Shown: positions 16,554-24,650 of the stretch, piece after piece
Layout: every line of letters begins with the position of its first letter
How positions within the stretch are numbered: the first letter of the stretch is position 1
Source: Planctomycetaceae bacterium
GTDB taxonomy: Bacteria; Planctomycetota; Phycisphaerae; Phycisphaerales; SM1A02
Direction: 5' to 3'
DNA length: 64,000 nucleotides
Assembly (NCBI GenBank): GCA_027490145.1
Contig: JAIXYQ010000010.1
Span: 310,001 to 374,000 of the forward strand
The notes under the pieces: generated by a model
Seen by the model: only the letters and a program-made list of their open reading frames with translations
The model's database searches: none
What the model was told of the DNA's origin: nothing
Position numbers and translations under genes: made by a program

Positions 16554-16577
16554 GGGCAAGGCCAGCAGGCGGGAGGC

Positions 16578-18095
16578 TCAGGAACGAGGCGCGGCCAGCA
16601 CCGATCGGCGCACACGGGCCACCAGTTCATCGGCACCGCACGACCCATCGGCGGCGTCGATCGCCGAGCGCTGCTCGACGAGCTTCTGCACGCGGCTGGC
16701 CGCGGCGTGGATCGTGCTGTGCGTGCTGCGGCCCATGGCCTTGGCGATCTCGGGATAGCTGCGCGTGGTGAACTCGCGGGCAAGCAGCGCGATCACGCCC
16801 CGGGCCAGCACCGCACGGCGGTGACGGCTGGCCCCCAGGCACTCGGAGCGCTCGACCCCGAGCGCCTCGCAGGCTGCCTCGATGATCGTAGGGATCCTGA
16901 CGTTGGTGCGGCGCTCGCGGGCCGCGTCGGCATCGAGCACCTGGGTGACCGATGACTCGTTGATCGCCTCGCCCTGCAGGCGGCGCGTGTCGAGCACGGA
17001 GACTGCCGCGAGCTTGGCCACGGCACCTTCGATCTCGCGCACGCTGCCCACGCATCGGCTGGCCACGCAATCGATCGCGGCATCGGTGAGGCGCAGGCCA
17101 CGGCGCTGGGCGAATCGGCGCACGAGGGCATTGCGCAGGTCGCGGTCGGGGGCATCGACCTTGGCCACGATGCCGGCCAGCAGCCGGCTCACCAGGGCCT
17201 TGGAGAGCCGCGCGATCTCGCGTGGGTGCTCGTCACTCACGATCGCGACCTTGGCGCCCATCAGGCCGACGGCATCGATCGTGTGCAGGAACTCGGCCTG
17301 CGTGGCGGTCTTGTCGGCCAGGAAGTGCACGTCGTCGATGGCCAGCAGGTCGCACTCGCGCACGCGCTGCCGGAACGCGGAGACGGTGTTGGCACGCAGC
17401 GCCGCGAGGAAGCCGTTGGTGAACTGTTCGCCGGTGAGGTATCGCACGCGGGTGGATCCGGCGGACTGCCGCGCGGAGCACAGCGCGTGGAGCAGGTGGG
17501 TCTTGCCCACGCCGCAGGGCCCGTGAAGCACCAGCAGGTTCACGCCCGGCAGCGTGCCGGCGGCGAACTGGCGTGCGCTCTCGAGGGCGATGCGGTTGCT
17601 CGGCGCCGCGACGAAGTCATCGAAGGTGCGCCACTCGTTCCCCGGGCGGGTCCGGCGTTCGCGTTCGGGGAGCGCCGACGCGATCGCGCGTTCAGGGTCG
17701 CCACGCCGCGCGCGGGCCCCCGTGGGCTGCGGCAACTGCGGTGCCGCGCGGATCGTGACCTTGGCAGCGGGACCGAGGCGTTCACGCATCACGGACTCGA
17801 GCACGGTGCGATAGTGGCGCTCGATCCAGTCGCTCGCGAAGGTGGTGCGGACGGCGACGTCGAGCGAGGAGCCATCCACGGCCAACTCCGACTGGCTCTC
17901 GAACCACATGCGGAAGGGCACTTCGCCCACGCGGATCCGGATGGCTTCGCCGATGGCCTCGCGCCCGGTGGAGGAGTCGCGCGCATCGAAGGAGCAGGAG
18001 GTCTGGGTGTCGTTCAAGCGCGGTGCTCGGGGCAAGGTGGCGGCGGACCCGGCAAGGACAGGGGACAGCACCGACGATGGTCGTCGTCGCTGCAC
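16578..18095 (-). CDS. dnaA: Chromosomal replication initiator DnaA, divergent
   Basis: A 505-residue AAA+ initiator. Domain I is recognisable from about residue 45 (VPFRMWFESQSELAVDG). It has Walker A HGPCGVGKTHLLHALC, Walker B CDLLAIDDVHFLADK, sensor/Arg-finger region LVSRLLAGIVAKVDAPD, sensor II VREIEGAVAKLAAVSV and the DNA-binding domain IV (RSYPEIAKAMGRSTHSTIHA). The signature normally reads GRDHTTV, so DNA contacts differ somewhat. GTG at 18095 follows GGAGAG; TTG at 18017 is an alternative start giving 479 residues. Downstream neighbours are a HEAT-like protein and a DegT-like protein rather than dnaN/recF, so this may be a relocated or additional dnaA. Confidence 0.9.
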   Translation of the reverse strand: MQRRRPSSVLSPVLAGSAATLPRAPRLNDTQTSCSFDARDSSTGREAIGEAIRIRVGEVPFRMWFESQSELAVDGSSLDVAVRTTFASDWIERHYRTVLESVMRERLGPAAKVTIRAAPQLPQPTGARARRGDPERAIASALPERERRTRPGNEWRTFDDFVAAPSNRIALESARQFAAGTLPGVNLLVLHGPCGVGKTHLLHALCSARQSAGSTRVRYLTGEQFTNGFLAALRANTVSAFRQRVRECDLLAIDDVHFLADKTATQAEFLHTIDAVGLMGAKVAIVSDEHPREIARLSKALVSRLLAGIVAKVDAPDRDLRNALVRRFAQRRGLRLTDAAIDCVASRCVGSVREIEGAVAKLAAVSVLDTRRLQGEAINESSVTQVLDADAARERRTNVRIPTIIEAACEALGVERSECLGASRHRRAVLARGVIALLAREFTTRSYPEIAKAMGRSTHSTIHAAASRVQKLVEQRSAIDAADGSCGADELVARVRRSVLAAPRS

Positions 18096-18326
18096 GATCT
18101 CTCCGTGCCGAACACAATGTGGTGTGGACCTCGACGTCCGTGCGAGCCGCCCACGAGAACCGGGCGTTGGTCATCCTGACCGGGCGGGACACTTTAGCCC
18201 AAGTTCAGGTTCTGCCAAGACGATCGTGGTGAGTTGGCGAACGGGCATCGACAAGATGTGTGCGCGCGTGCACTTGTGCGTCGCGGAATTCCTCGCACGC
18301 ACCCCGGTGCGATCGCGTGCATGCAC

Positions 18327-18335
18327 TGTGGACAA
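18327..18335 (+). promoter_or_regulatory. DnaA-box-like nonamer upstream of dnaA
   Basis: TGTGGACAA is the complement of TTGTCCACA, the DnaA-box form used in several GC-rich bacteria. It lies about 230 bases upstream of dnaA in the 244-base gap 18096-18339, just after the end of the GNAT gene. A weaker match, TGTGGACCT, lies at 18121-18129. Two sites suggest autoregulation rather than a clear origin. I see no AT-rich unwinding region. Confidence 0.4.
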
Positions 18336-18339
18336 CCGA

Positions 18340-19290
18340 TCATCGGAGCGCGTGGATGAACGCCACGCGACGCATCGTCCTGTGGAATCCGGCGTTGTGA
18401 TAGAGGTGCAGCGCCGGCGCGTTTGCCTCGTCGCACGCCAGGTGCAGGCTGCGCAGTCCGCGGTGTTCCAGTCGCCCGATCGAGTGCTGCAGCAACGCAG
18501 GACCGATGCCTTGACCGCGCGCCCAGCGGGCCACGCCGAAGTAGACGAGTTCGGCCGCATCGGTCCCCGGCAGCGGCGCGCACATGCTCACGGCGGCGGG
18601 GCGCCCCTCGAGCCAGACCATGGTCCAGAGGTCAGGATCGACCGCGTGGGTCGCCAGATGGCCTTCCAAGGTCTCCGCGGGGGTGCGCATGCCGGCCAGC
18701 GCCGGGCAATCGAGTGTGGCCTCGTAGGTGGCTTGAAGCAGCTCCGAAAGCGTGGCCAGGCCGACCTCGCTGTGCACGTCGCAGGCCGTGATCGATGCTC
18801 CCGAGGGCCAGCTGGCGGCGACGCGGCCACGGCGTGGCAAAGCGCGTTCGTAGTACCCGAGCGTGGCCAGCCGACGCATCCCCGCTGCCTCCAGAACGCG
18901 AAGTTCTCGGCCACGGGCGGGTTCGACCAGAGCTTGCGCCATGGCGCGACCGAGGCCGTGCGCGCCGGTCAAGGCCCGCGCGAGGAGGCGCCCCAGCGCT
19001 GGGATGGCGGCATCGGACGTTCCGCGGGTGAGCAGGGCGTGGAGGGTGTTGCCAGCCTGCGGGGCCAGTAGCGCGGTGGCGCCGATGCAGCCGTCGGGGT
19101 CCGCGACGCACCACGCATGCTGAAAGAACGAGGAATCGGCCCGTGCGTCCCGGATCAGTCGGCGCAGGACCGACGGATCGGGCCCGGCCAGGCGCCGTAG
19201 GGCCTCGGCCCGTTGGGCGACCGACGGCCGGAACGGCTCACCCCAGTCGGGGGCGTGGCCAAAGAGCCCGGTTCGGTCGAGGAGCGACAC
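18340..19290 (-). CDS. GNAT-family N-acetyltransferase, probably two tandem GNAT folds
   Basis: A 316-residue protein with a GTG start at 19290. The C-terminal half has acetyl-CoA binding motif A VYFGVARWARGQGIGPALLQ and motif B ALHLYHNAGF, both conserved. The N-terminal half (CVADPDGCIGATALLAP, RGRELRVLEAAGMRRLATLG) resembles a degenerate GNAT copy without the RxxGxG loop, like two-domain MshD-type enzymes. Substrate is unknown. It is a single minus-strand gene whose 5' end is 54 bases from a divergent exported-protein gene. dnaA lies downstream in the same direction across a gap holding DnaA-box-like sequences. Confidence 0.8.
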   Translation of the reverse strand: MSLLDRTGLFGHAPDWGEPFRPSVAQRAEALRRLAGPDPSVLRRLIRDARADSSFFQHAWCVADPDGCIGATALLAPQAGNTLHALLTRGTSDAAIPALGRLLARALTGAHGLGRAMAQALVEPARGRELRVLEAAGMRRLATLGYYERALPRRGRVAASWPSGASITACDVHSEVGLATLSELLQATYEATLDCPALAGMRTPAETLEGHLATHAVDPDLWTMVWLEGRPAAVSMCAPLPGTDAAELVYFGVARWARGQGIGPALLQHSIGRLEHRGLRSLHLACDEANAPALHLYHNAGFHRTMRRVAFIHALR

Positions 19291-19332
19291 GTCGAAAGCC
19301 TATCGGCACGAGGGGTCGCGAGCGAGGATCGG

Positions 19333-19338
19333 TACACT
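19333..19338 (+). promoter_or_regulatory. -10-like TACACT box, 6 bases before ATG 19345
   Basis: The sequence reads TACACT-TGGGCG-ATG. The distance fits a leaderless or nearly leaderless transcript. No clear -35 hexamer is visible. Confidence 0.45.
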
Positions 19339-19344
19339 TGGGCG

Positions 19345-19953
19345 ATGCTGATCCGTCCGCTGGCCATTGCGCTCCTTGCCGCCTCCTCGCTCCTGGTCCT
19401 GCCTGGGACCCTTGCGCCGAACGCGACGGCGGCGGTTCTGGGCGAGCAGTGGAAGCTCGACGTTCGACCCAAGGGGCTCCGGCTCTGGGTCGATCCGCAG
19501 GATGGGAAGGGCTACTGGTACTTCGTCTACGACGTGGTGAACCAGACCAAGCAGTCGCTGCTGTGGTCGCCCAAGATCCAGTTGCTGGACGGCGAAGGGC
19601 GCCTGATGCGCGGGGGCAATGATGTCCCGCCGCAGGTGCGCAAGGCGATGTGTGCGTCGATGGCCGAGGAAGGCGTGGAGGATCAGTTCGCCGTGATGGA
19701 TGACCTGCTGCCCGGCGAGGACAACGGCCGGACCGGCATGGTGGCGTGGTTGGCCGAGGGCACCGACGGCACGGAACTGACCGTGTTCATCGCCGGGGCG
19801 TCCAGCGAGACCGAACAGAAGGTGCACCCCAAGACGGGTGAGAAGGTCACCCTGCGCGAGAATCTTCAGCTCGACTACGCGGTTCCCGGCGATCCCAAGG
19901 GGCGTCGCGCGGAGCCGGCGATCCTGAAGAATCGCGAATGGGTCATGCGCTGA
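19345..19953 (+). CDS. Exported protein of unknown function
   Basis: A 202-residue protein with signal peptide MLIRPLAIALLAASSLLVL... cleaved near ATAAVLG. The mature part starts QWKLDVRPKGLRLWVDP and continues GYWYFVYDVVNQTKQSLLW, a beta-rich sequence with an FVYD-V-N pattern like an immunoglobulin- or DUF-type domain. It is acidic with a KVHPKTGEKVTLRENLQ hairpin near the C terminus. No catalytic motif is seen. The ATG at 19345 is chosen over upstream in-frame codons because it begins the signal peptide and follows a TACACT box. It precedes rpmA by 126 bases in the same direction. Confidence 0.65.
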   Translation: MLIRPLAIALLAASSLLVLPGTLAPNATAAVLGEQWKLDVRPKGLRLWVDPQDGKGYWYFVYDVVNQTKQSLLWSPKIQLLDGEGRLMRGGNDVPPQVRKAMCASMAEEGVEDQFAVMDDLLPGEDNGRTGMVAWLAEGTDGTELTVFIAGASSETEQKVHPKTGEKVTLRENLQLDYAVPGDPKGRRAEPAILKNREWVMR

Positions 19954-20019
19954 GGCGACCTGCGGCCGCGACGGTGGTTGCGGGCCCCGATAATCAAGGG
20001 TGGCCATCGAGGTTGGTGC

Positions 20020-20048
20020 TTCACAAGAGCGTCGATTGCCCCTACACT
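20020..20048 (+). promoter_or_regulatory. Sigma70-type promoter of rpmA
   Basis: TTCACA (20020-20025), a 17-base spacer and TACACT (20043-20048) match the vegetative consensus with few mismatches. Transcription would begin near 20055. That leaves a 25-base leader holding the AAAGGA ribosome-binding site at 20065-20070. Confidence 0.7.
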
Positions 20049-20079
20049 CCCCGACTCGCTCTCGAAAGGACTTTTCGTC

Positions 20080-20355
20080 ATGGCACACAAGAAGGGCCAG
20101 GGCTCGACCCAAAACGGCCGCGACTCGAATCCGCAGTTCCTCGGCATCAAGCTCTATGGCGGCCAGGACGCAAAGGCTGGTTCCATCATCGTCCGCCAGC
20201 GCGGCACGAAGTGGAAGGCCGGCTTCATGACCTACCTGTCGGCCGATGACTCGGTCATGGCCAAGGTTCCAGGCACCGTGCGGTTCCGCGGCCGGATGGT
20301 CGACGTGATCCCCGCCGACCCCAGCCTGCCCCGGCTGGCGATGGACACCAAGTGA
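20080..20355 (+). CDS. rpmA: 50S ribosomal protein bL27
   Basis: A 91-residue ribosomal protein placed near the peptidyl-transferase centre. The N terminus MAHKKGQGSTQNGRDSNPQF and the core AGSIIVRQRGTKWKAG are diagnostic. There is no cleavable N-terminal extension of the Firmicutes kind. The usual second half (GRDHTLFAxxDG) is replaced by SADDSVMAKVPGTVRFRGR, a noticeable divergence. The ATG at 20080 has AAAGGA nine bases upstream. The usual partner rplU (bL21) is absent directly upstream; obgE follows after a strong terminator. Confidence 0.93.
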   Translation: MAHKKGQGSTQNGRDSNPQFLGIKLYGGQDAKAGSIIVRQRGTKWKAGFMTYLSADDSVMAKVPGTVRFRGRMVDVIPADPSLPRLAMDTK

Positions 20356-20370
20356 ATCGAATCAACCGTG

Positions 20371-20407
20371 ACGGGCGCAGCCAGCACGCTGCGCCCGTTT
20401 CGTTTTT
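20371..20407 (+). terminator. Intrinsic terminator of rpmA
   Basis: The stem ACGGGCGCAGC (20371-20381) pairs perfectly with GCTGCGCCCGT (20388-20398), loop CAGCAC, followed by TTCGTTTTT. It separates rpmA from obgE transcription. Confidence 0.9.
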
Positions 20408-20486
20408 GCCCGCGCCGGTCATCGCGCGCGGATCCACCCATCATCACGCGGCGCCGTGGCGCTCGTGCGGCCAGGAGCGCTGAACG

Positions 20487-21506
20487 ATGTTCGTCGATCG
20501 TGCTGTCATCCATGTGCGCAGCGGCAAGGGCGGCAACGGCTGCGCGCACCTGTTGCAGCTCAAGGGCAATCCCAAGGGCGGCCCTGACGGTGGTGACGGA
20601 GGCAAGGGCGGCGACGTGGTCGTGGTGGGCGATCCGCACTTGGACACACTGGTCGAGTTCGCTTACAAGCCTCACTGGTTCGCGACCGACGGCGAGAACG
20701 GCCAGAAGAAGAAGTGCCATGGCTGCGACGGCGCCGACATCGAGATCCGCCTGCCGCTCGGCGCGCAGATCATCGATCCGGAGTCGGGCGACATCGTGGC
20801 CGAGATCCTCGAGCCTGGTCAGCGCGTGGTGATCGCCGCCGGCGGCCGTGGTGGCCTCGGCAACGATCACTTCAAGAGCGCCGTGCACCAGACGCCGCTC
20901 GAGCGCACGCTCGGTGAGCCGTCGGTCGAGAAGACCTACGAGGTCGAGCTGAAGCTCATCGCCGACGTCGGCTTCGTCGGGTTGCCCAATGCCGGCAAGA
21001 GCACGCTGCTCAAGGCGAGCACGCGCGCGAATCCGAAGGTGGCCGACTATCCGTTCACCACGCTTGGGCCGCAACTGGGGATCCTCGATCTCGGTGATGA
21101 GCGGCGGCTGGTGCTGGCTGACCTGCCAGGACTGATCGAGGGCGCAGCCGAGGGCGCGGGCCTTGGCCATGACTTCCTGCGGCACGTCGAGCGCACCCGG
21201 TGCATCCTGCACGTGGTGGATGCGCTACCGGTCGATGGGAGCGATCCGGTCGAGGCGTACCGCACGATCCGCCGTGAACTCGCCGAGTTCAGCGACGAGC
21301 TCGCGCGCAAGCCCGAACTGGTGGTCCTGAACAAGATCGACCTGCTGCCCGCCGAGGATCGCGAGGAACTGCTCGCGGACGTGCTCAAGCGTTTCGCCAA
21401 GCGCGGCGTGAAGCCGATGCTGATGAGCGGCGCCACCGGCGAAGGCGTGCGCGAGGTGATGCTGTCCGTCTGGCGCATGGCCGAGGCCGCTCGCGCCCGC
21501 GCGTGA
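20487..21506 (+). CDS. obgE: Obg-family GTPase
   Basis: A 339-residue GTPase involved in late 50S ribosome assembly and stress control. The glycine-rich Obg fold fills residues 1-158 (VRSGKGGNGCAHLLQ, GGPDGGDGGKGGDV). The G domain has G1 GLPNAGKSTLLKA, G2 YPFTTLGPQLGI, G3 DLPGLIEGAAEG, G4 NKIDLLP and G5 MSGATGEGV. There is no C-terminal OCT domain. A weak AGGAG lies ten bases before the ATG at 20487. An internal KKKCHGCDG replaces the usual xGxNGxGxxxxG run and adds two Cys. It lies 131 bases after rpmA, separated by the terminator. Confidence 0.96.
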   Translation: MFVDRAVIHVRSGKGGNGCAHLLQLKGNPKGGPDGGDGGKGGDVVVVGDPHLDTLVEFAYKPHWFATDGENGQKKKCHGCDGADIEIRLPLGAQIIDPESGDIVAEILEPGQRVVIAAGGRGGLGNDHFKSAVHQTPLERTLGEPSVEKTYEVELKLIADVGFVGLPNAGKSTLLKASTRANPKVADYPFTTLGPQLGILDLGDERRLVLADLPGLIEGAAEGAGLGHDFLRHVERTRCILHVVDALPVDGSDPVEAYRTIRRELAEFSDELARKPELVVLNKIDLLPAEDREELLADVLKRFAKRGVKPMLMSGATGEGVREVMLSVWRMAEAARARA

Positions 21507-21552
21507 TCGCGGCGGTGGTGCGCTGACCGGCGCGCAGGCCGTGACGCACGAC

Positions 21553-22716
21553 TCACTCCGCCGGACGGGGCACGACGGTGCCGGGCGCGGAGAGTGAGCG
21601 CCGGAACCGGTGCGTGCGCAGGAGGCGCACGGCACGGTGGATGTCCGGCGCGATCGGGGCGAGGAACTGCATCGGCTCGTTCGTGATCGGGTGGCGGAAC
21701 CCGAGCATGGTCGCATGCAGCGCCTGTCGGCAGAGGAACGGCGTGGTGTCGGTGCCGCCGAAGTCCGCCTCGCTCGAATGCTTGCCGCCGTAGAGATCAT
21801 CGCCCACGATCGGGTAGCCGATGTGCGAAAGGTGCACCCGGATCTGGTGCGTGCGGCCGGTGAGGAGCTCGAGCTCGACGAGCGACGCGCCCTCGTACTC
21901 CTCGATCACGCGGTAGACGGTGCGCGACGCCTTGCCGGTCTCATCATGCCGGACGGCGTACTTCTCCTTGATGGTCGGATGCTTGCCCAGGGGCAGGTCG
22001 ATCAGGTCGGCCTCGGGCTCCATGCGGCCATGCACGAGCGCCAGGTAGCGCTTGCTCGTCTGCCGGTGCTCGAACTGCTTGGCCAGCCGCCAGTGGGCGG
22101 TGTCGCTCTTGGCCACGACCATCACGCCGCTGGTGAGCTTGTCGAGCCGGTGCACGACGCCCGGACGCGCAATGTCCTTGCCCACGCTCGAGAGCTGTCC
22201 ACCGGAACGGTGCCGGAAGTGCCACGCGAGCGCGTTGATGAGCGTGCCGGTCTTGTGGCTGCGCGCGGGATGCACGATGAGCCCGGGCTGCTTGTTCACG
22301 ACGATGAGTTCGTCATCCTCGAAGAGGACGTCGACCGGGATCTCCTCGGGGGGGATGTCGCTCGATGGCGGCGGCGGCAGCATCGCCACCACGCGGTCGC
22401 CCTTGCGCAGCTTGGTGCTCGCCTTGGGAATGCGGCCGTTGACGGTCACGGCCTCCTCGTCGATCAGTCGTTGCAGCTGCGTGCGCGACAGGAACGGCAC
22501 GCGATCGACGAGGTAGCGATCGAGCCGCTTCTCGAGATCGCGCGTGAGCTCGAACGTCACGCTGACGGGATGATCATCGTCGAACTCCCCGCTCGACTCG
22601 TACAGCGCGAAGAGCGCCTCGCGATCGACCTGTCCGCCGGGGGCGATGAGCTGGATGGCGCCGCCCGGACCCGACACGATCGAGTCGTCATCGGGAACGC
22701 TGGTTGGGCTGGACAT
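21553..22716 (-). CDS. rluD: RluA-family 23S rRNA pseudouridine synthase
   Basis: A 387-residue protein. The N-terminal S4 RNA-binding domain is at about residues 60-120 (RLDRYLVDRVPFLSRTQLQR, VTVNGRIPKASTKLRKGDRV). The catalytic domain has the motif VVHRLDKLTSGVMVVAK with the nucleophilic Asp, plus KRYLALVHG and TGRTHQIRVHLSHIGYPIVG. An acidic extension of about 55 residues precedes S4. RluD, which modifies helix 69, is the best paralogue guess; RluC is possible. The gene is convergent with obgE, 46 bases between stops, with no obvious terminator. Confidence 0.9.
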   Translation of the reverse strand: MSSPTSVPDDDSIVSGPGGAIQLIAPGGQVDREALFALYESSGEFDDDHPVSVTFELTRDLEKRLDRYLVDRVPFLSRTQLQRLIDEEAVTVNGRIPKASTKLRKGDRVVAMLPPPPSSDIPPEEIPVDVLFEDDELIVVNKQPGLIVHPARSHKTGTLINALAWHFRHRSGGQLSSVGKDIARPGVVHRLDKLTSGVMVVAKSDTAHWRLAKQFEHRQTSKRYLALVHGRMEPEADLIDLPLGKHPTIKEKYAVRHDETGKASRTVYRVIEEYEGASLVELELLTGRTHQIRVHLSHIGYPIVGDDLYGGKHSSEADFGGTDTTPFLCRQALHATMLGFRHPITNEPMQFLAPIAPDIHRAVRLLRTHRFRRSLSAPGTVVPRPAE

Positions 22717-22758
22717 GGCGAGGCGTGCGTTGGGGCGGCGCGCCTGTGCGCGGCGTGA

Positions 22759-23610
22759 TCAGGGCGTGGCGGGTGCCGGCGCAGGCGCCGGAGCAGCCGG
22801 TGCTTCGGGCGCTACCGGGGCCGTACCCGGAGCATCGGTGGCTGGAGCAACCGGCGCGGTGGCGGGGGTGTCGGTGGCCGGGGCCGTGGCAGGCACATCG
22901 ACCGCCGGAGCGGGGGCGGCGGGCGGCGCAGGCGGTTCTGGGATGAAGACCGGCGACTCAAGCAACGTCAGAGAGTCGATGCGGGCCTTGGCCTGGGCAG
23001 CGAGCTGGGGGTAGGCATCCTTGGCCAGCGCGGCGGCCTGTTCGTAGCGTTCCTTGGCCAGCGCGAGCTTGCCTTCGCTCTCGGCGACGGTGGCGCGGCC
23101 GAAGGCGGCGGGGATCGCAAAGACCACGTTCGTCGTCGGCGACGTGGCTGCCGTGACGACCTGGGCGTAGAGCTCGTCCGCCTTGCCCAGATACTCGGTT
23201 CGAAGTTCCGGCGTGACCGCCTTGTCGGCATCCTCGGGCTTGCGATCCCAGCGCACGCCGGTCTGCAGGCAGTTCATGTAGGTGTCGGCGGCAGTGAGCA
23301 GCGCCATCATGTGCACGCCGGGCTCGCCCTCATTGCGGCTGGCGATCTCGACCATTGCGGGCGGGATGCTTGCTCCGGCGAGCTCTTCCCAGGCGAGGGC
23401 CACGGCATTGGCCTTCTTCTGCGTCCACCAGTTCCAGCCCATGAAGGCACAGAGCACCACGAGCACCCCCAGCAGCCAGTTGGGGCCGCTGGTCTTGAGC
23501 CACTGGACGAAGTCCTCGTTCAGGCGACCTTCCGCCAGATCGGTCTGCTGCATCTGAGCAAGACGCTTGCGGTCGGACACATCCCCGGCGGGTCGTTTCT
23601 GGTCTGCCAT
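22759..23610 (-). CDS. Single-pass membrane protein with TPR-like domain and Ala/Pro tail (YfgM-like)
   Basis: A 283-residue protein. A cytosolic N terminus of about 50 residues is followed by one transmembrane helix (WLLGVLVVLCAFMGWNWWTQ) and an extracytoplasmic helical domain (about 75-225). The pattern EGKLALAKERYEQAAALAKD recalls the TPR fold of YfgM/ancillary SecYEG proteins. The last 60 residues are a Pro/Ala/Val/Thr low-complexity tail (PATAPATDTPATAPV type). The ATG at 23610 follows TACACT by ten bases. An upstream in-frame start would overlap the divergent HAD gene region. It is transcribed toward rluD, with 42 bases between. Confidence 0.7.
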   Translation of the reverse strand: MADQKRPAGDVSDRKRLAQMQQTDLAEGRLNEDFVQWLKTSGPNWLLGVLVVLCAFMGWNWWTQKKANAVALAWEELAGASIPPAMVEIASRNEGEPGVHMMALLTAADTYMNCLQTGVRWDRKPEDADKAVTPELRTEYLGKADELYAQVVTAATSPTTNVVFAIPAAFGRATVAESEGKLALAKERYEQAAALAKDAYPQLAAQAKARIDSLTLLESPVFIPEPPAPPAAPAPAVDVPATAPATDTPATAPVAPATDAPGTAPVAPEAPAAPAPAPAPATP

Positions 23611-23620
23611 GAGGTCGGGA

Positions 23621-23626
23621 AGTGTA
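23621..23626 (-). promoter_or_regulatory. Extended -10-like TGCTACACT, 10 bases before ATG 23610
   Basis: The minus strand reads TGC-TACACT-TCCCGACCTC-ATG. The TGn extension fits an extended -10 promoter. The leader would be about three bases long. Confidence 0.45.
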
Positions 23627-23657
23627 GCATCGGACCCGCCCAATCGGGCTCCGCACC

Positions 23658-24527
23658 ATGCGTTACCGACTCCTCGTCACGGACCTCGACGGCACGCTCC
23701 TGGACCGTCGCGGGCGCGTGAGCGAGGGCAACCGGCAGGCCATCCGCAAGGCCCGGGATGCGGGTCTGGAGATCGTCGTCGCCACCGGCCGGAGTTGGAT
23801 GGAGGCCCGTGCCGTCGTCGAAGAGGCCGGCATCGATGGACTGTGCATCGCGGTGGGCGGGGCCAGCCTGCACCGAGCGACCGACGGCGGCGTGGTGCAC
23901 ACCTTCGACATGTGCCCGATGGCGGCGCAGGAGTGCGCATGCATCATCAGTGAGCATGGTCACGTGGCGCACGTGTTCCGCGACGCGTCGCGCGCCGGCC
24001 ACGACTACCTGCTCGTCGGCAGCCACGACCTGCATCCGGTGAGCGATTGGTGGTTCAAGGAGTTTCCCGTGTCCGTGGAGCGGATGGCGTGCCCGACCCA
24101 CTGGCAGCCGCACGCACACGCGCACGCGGTCCTGCGCACGGGCACCGTGGCGGGCGCGCATGAACTCCCGACGCTGGTCGAGCGCTTGCGCGAGCAGGTC
24201 GGCGAGTCCGTGACCATGCAGCACTGGGGCGCCGTGACGCAGGACATGTCGATCGGCACGCAGACACATGTGCTCGAGATCTTCGCCGCCGGCGTCGACA
24301 AGTGGACCATGATCGAGCACGTGTGCGGCCTGCGCGGGGTGGGCACCGACCAGGTCGCGACCGTGGGGGACGGCATGAACGACCTCGGCATGCTGCGTGG
24401 CGCGGCACTCGGCATTTCGATGGAGAATGCGCACGAGCATGCGCACGCGGCGGCGAACGTCCGCGTGGGCCATCACGACCGCGACGGTTTCGCGGAGGCC
24501 GTCGAACTCGTGCTGGCACAACGCTGA
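23658..24527 (+). CDS. HAD-superfamily phosphatase, Cof type (subfamily IIB)
   Basis: A 289-residue hydrolase. Motif I is LLVTDLDGTLLDRRG with nucleophile Asp9 and acid/base Asp11. Motif II is VVATGRSW. Motif III/IV is VATVGDGMNDLGMLRGA, followed by GISMENAHEHAHAAANV. The cap lies between about residues 85 and 200 and is rich in His (HWQPHAHAHAV), which is unusual. Family members dephosphorylate sugar phosphates, FMN or phosphorylated cofactors; the substrate is not predictable. It is divergent from the YfgM-like gene across 47 bases that hold the promoters of both. Confidence 0.88.
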   Translation: MRYRLLVTDLDGTLLDRRGRVSEGNRQAIRKARDAGLEIVVATGRSWMEARAVVEEAGIDGLCIAVGGASLHRATDGGVVHTFDMCPMAAQECACIISEHGHVAHVFRDASRAGHDYLLVGSHDLHPVSDWWFKEFPVSVERMACPTHWQPHAHAHAVLRTGTVAGAHELPTLVERLREQVGESVTMQHWGAVTQDMSIGTQTHVLEIFAAGVDKWTMIEHVCGLRGVGTDQVATVGDGMNDLGMLRGAALGISMENAHEHAHAAANVRVGHHDRDGFAEAVELVLAQR

Positions 24528-24638
24528 TCGCGCCGGTTCGCACGGCACCAACGTGCTCGCGCAGCCGCTCGACCGTCCTCGGTGCCGCCATGGCTGGCGG
24601 TCGTTCGCGACGCAACCGTTCCTGCGTGATGCTGCCGC

Positions 24639-24644
24639 TACGAT
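24639..24644 (+). promoter_or_regulatory. -10-like TACGAT box, 6 bases before GTG 24651
   Basis: The sequence reads TACGAT-GGGCGT-GTG. It fits the recurrent short-spacing boxes of this window and supports the GTG as the start. Confidence 0.4.
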
Positions 24645-24650
24645 GGGCGT

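Noticed and set aside
18096-18339. Possible replication origin upstream of dnaA
   Set aside because: Only one good and one weak DnaA box, no AT-rich unwinding element and no parA/dnaN neighbours; not enough to call an origin.
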